6,089 nucleotides of DNA from an uncultured Lachnospiraceae bacterium (GTDB taxonomy: Bacteria; Bacillota_A; Clostridia; Lachnospirales; Lachnospiraceae): contig CAMWMM010000325.1 in assembly GCA_947175285.1 (NCBI GenBank), forward strand, positions 1 through 6,089, read 5' to 3'. Of the stretch, positions 5,084-6,089 are shown piece by piece. A model generated the notes under the pieces. It ran no database searches, had not been told where the DNA came from, and saw only the letters and a list, made by a program, of their open reading frames with translations. The position numbers and the translations under genes are program-made. The stretch's first letter is position 1; each line of letters begins with the position of its first letter.

Positions 5084-6089
5084 ATGTGGATTAAAGCAGT
5101 TTATTGTACAAAAGATGTAATTTATGCAGAACGCCTTATCGCATTTTTTGATAAAGAATATGGCAATAAAATAGAATTAAACACCTGTGATTCTATAGAG
5201 TCACTTTTTGATTTTTTTAAAAATTATCAGACGGATATGGTGCTCTTTGGAGAAGAATTTGAAAAAGAAGCAATGAGCAGAAGCAGAGATATTCCCTGTA
5301 CCTGTGCGTTTATGACAGAACAGTTTTATGAATCGCAAAGTAAAGAACTGCCCCGGATAGATAAATACCAAAGAGGGGACAGTATCTATAAAGATATTTT
5401 GGACGCCTATGCGGCGGGGGGAAAAGTAAAACACATTCGGACGACAGGTGCGGAAAGCGGCGGACAGAAAGTATACGTCTTTACTTCTGCGTGCGGCGGC
5501 AGCGGAACGACAACGACTGCCAGAGCATACGCTAGAAAATGTGCAGCTTATGAAAAAGTACTTTATCTGGATTTTGGCTTGTTTAGCGATATTAAAGTGA
5601 CAGAGGGCAATGAGCATGGAATGGACGAAATTATCCTTGCACTCAAAAGCCGGAGAAATATTCTGCCGCTTAAACTGATGAGTGCCGTTGCAAGTATGGC
5701 GGACCGTGTTTATACATATGCGCCATGCAGTGATATGGTGAGTATGCTTGAGCTAAATGCGCAGGATGCCCATAATCTGGTAAACGGTATTACGGCGCTT
5801 TCCGAATATCAGAAAATCATCATTGATATAGGAAGTTCTGTTTCTGATAAAGAGATAGCGTTTATGAAATGTGCGGATTTTATCATATGTGTTGTTGATG
5901 AAAGTGAAATCGGGGCAAGAAAATATGAAAAGTTCTGTGAATTTTTAGAAAATGCAGGGAAAAAAGAGCAAATGCGGATTCTGCGGAAGATGCTCGTATT
6001 TAGAAATAAAGTAAAGCAGGACTATAATAACGACTCGTGGCAGTTTAAAAATGAAGTGACAGGCTGGGCGCCTTACGTTTCCGTAGACT
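5084..6089 (+). CDS. TadZ/CpaE-like MinD/ParA-family protein (3' partial)
   Basis: The frame is open from ATG 5084 through the right edge (335 complete codons). Residues 1 to about 110 resemble a degenerate response-regulator-like domain ending in a KYQRGDSIYKDIL stretch that I associate with clostridial TadZ proteins. From about 128 a MinD/ParA-type fold follows: YVFTSACGGSGTTTTARAYA (131-150) replaces the deviant Walker A, YLDFG (D163) matches the switch region, and KIIIDIGSS (D248) matches Walker B. The signature lysine is Cys137 and the P-loop lysine is Thr142, so ATP hydrolysis is doubtful. TadZ/CpaE proteins place Tad (Flp) pilus or secretion machinery at a site in the cell and act with the TadA ATPase. 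Such genes normally precede tadA, tadB and tadC, which may lie beyond the window. It is the first gene of a transcript from its own promoter. An alternative is another MinD-like positioning protein; the N-terminal domain favours TadZ. Confidence 0.78.
   Translation, partial: MWIKAVYCTKDVIYAERLIAFFDKEYGNKIELNTCDSIESLFDFFKNYQTDMVLFGEEFEKEAMSRSRDIPCTCAFMTEQFYESQSKELPRIDKYQRGDSIYKDILDAYAAGGKVKHIRTTGAESGGQKVYVFTSACGGSGTTTTARAYARKCAAYEKVLYLDFGLFSDIKVTEGNEHGMDEIILALKSRRNILPLKLMSAVASMADRVYTYAPCSDMVSMLELNAQDAHNLVNGITALSEYQKIIIDIGSSVSDKEIAFMKCADFIICVVDESEIGARKYEKFCEFLENAGKKEQMRILRKMLVFRNKVKQDYNNDSWQFKNEVTGWAPYVSVD
5187..5204 (+). promoter_or_regulatory. Third TCTATAGA box, within an 18-bp near-palindrome in the coding region
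   Basis: GTGAT-TCTATAGA-GTCAC: TCTATAGA (5192-5199) flanked by GTGA and TCAC arms, with one mismatched pair. It lies about 140 bp downstream of the expected start point, inside codons for residues 35-41 of the TadZ-like protein (CDSIESL). It shares its core with the two boxes upstream of the promoter, so it could be an auxiliary operator. Confidence 0.45.

Noticed and set aside
5201..5617. Minus-strand open frame opposite the TadZ-like gene
   Set aside because: It is antisense to a well-supported coding frame, and its translation has no recognisable domain.

Overview
The window looks like chromosomal DNA of a Clostridia-class Firmicute, most likely a Lachnospiraceae-type gut anaerobe. This rests on moderate-to-low GC, strong AAAGGAG-type ribosome binding sites, sigma-A-like promoters, and protein families I associate with that group: an HxDIKPAN/DFN kinase with C-terminal TPRs, a membrane-anchored TPR protein, an Rpn-like protein and a TadZ-like ATPase. 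The genus cannot be read from the sequence.

Layout, left to right. (1) 3-2063 (+): a Ser/Thr protein kinase, cut off at the left edge, followed by one membrane helix and a TPR tail. A roughly 100-residue insertion after the APE-like motif carries a 57-bp tandem repeat encoding TQLL/TEVL motifs, which look like phospho-threonine docking sites for FHA domains. (2) 2132-2266 (+): a 44-residue single-pass membrane protein, too small for most gene callers, with a very strong ribosome binding site. (3) 2258-2353 (+): a fossil of the start of a second copy of the TPR gene found at 3408. (4) 2346-3086 (-): an Rpn-like (PD-(D/E)XK nuclease family) gene whose catalytic core appears to be deleted in frame. 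It keeps an internal ribosome binding site and start codon that would make a separate 60-residue C-terminal protein. Its terminator lies inside the fossil. (5) 3087-3407: a divergent AT-rich promoter region. (6) 3408-4964 (+): an intact membrane-anchored TPR protein with an unrecognised C-terminal domain. (7) 4965-5083: a control region with a perfect sigma-A promoter, two direct TCTATAGA boxes 22 bp apart, and an inverted repeat over the -35. A third TCTATAGA box lies inside the next gene. (8) 5084 to the right edge (+): a TadZ/CpaE-like MinD/ParA-family protein with a pseudo-receiver N-terminus and a degenerate Walker A motif.

How it may work together (inference). The plus-strand genes look like the signalling and localisation part of a Tad/Flp-pilus or related secretion locus under Ser/Thr-kinase control. 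The kinase would present phospho-threonine docking sites to FHA proteins, and the TPR proteins would act outside the membrane. TadZ would begin a separately controlled operon, probably followed by TadA/B/C-like genes beyond the window. Between the kinase and the TPR gene, a duplicated [44-aa gene + TPR gene] unit has decayed reciprocally: the left copy kept the small gene and lost the TPR gene, and the right copy did the opposite. The Rpn-like gene sits between the two halves.
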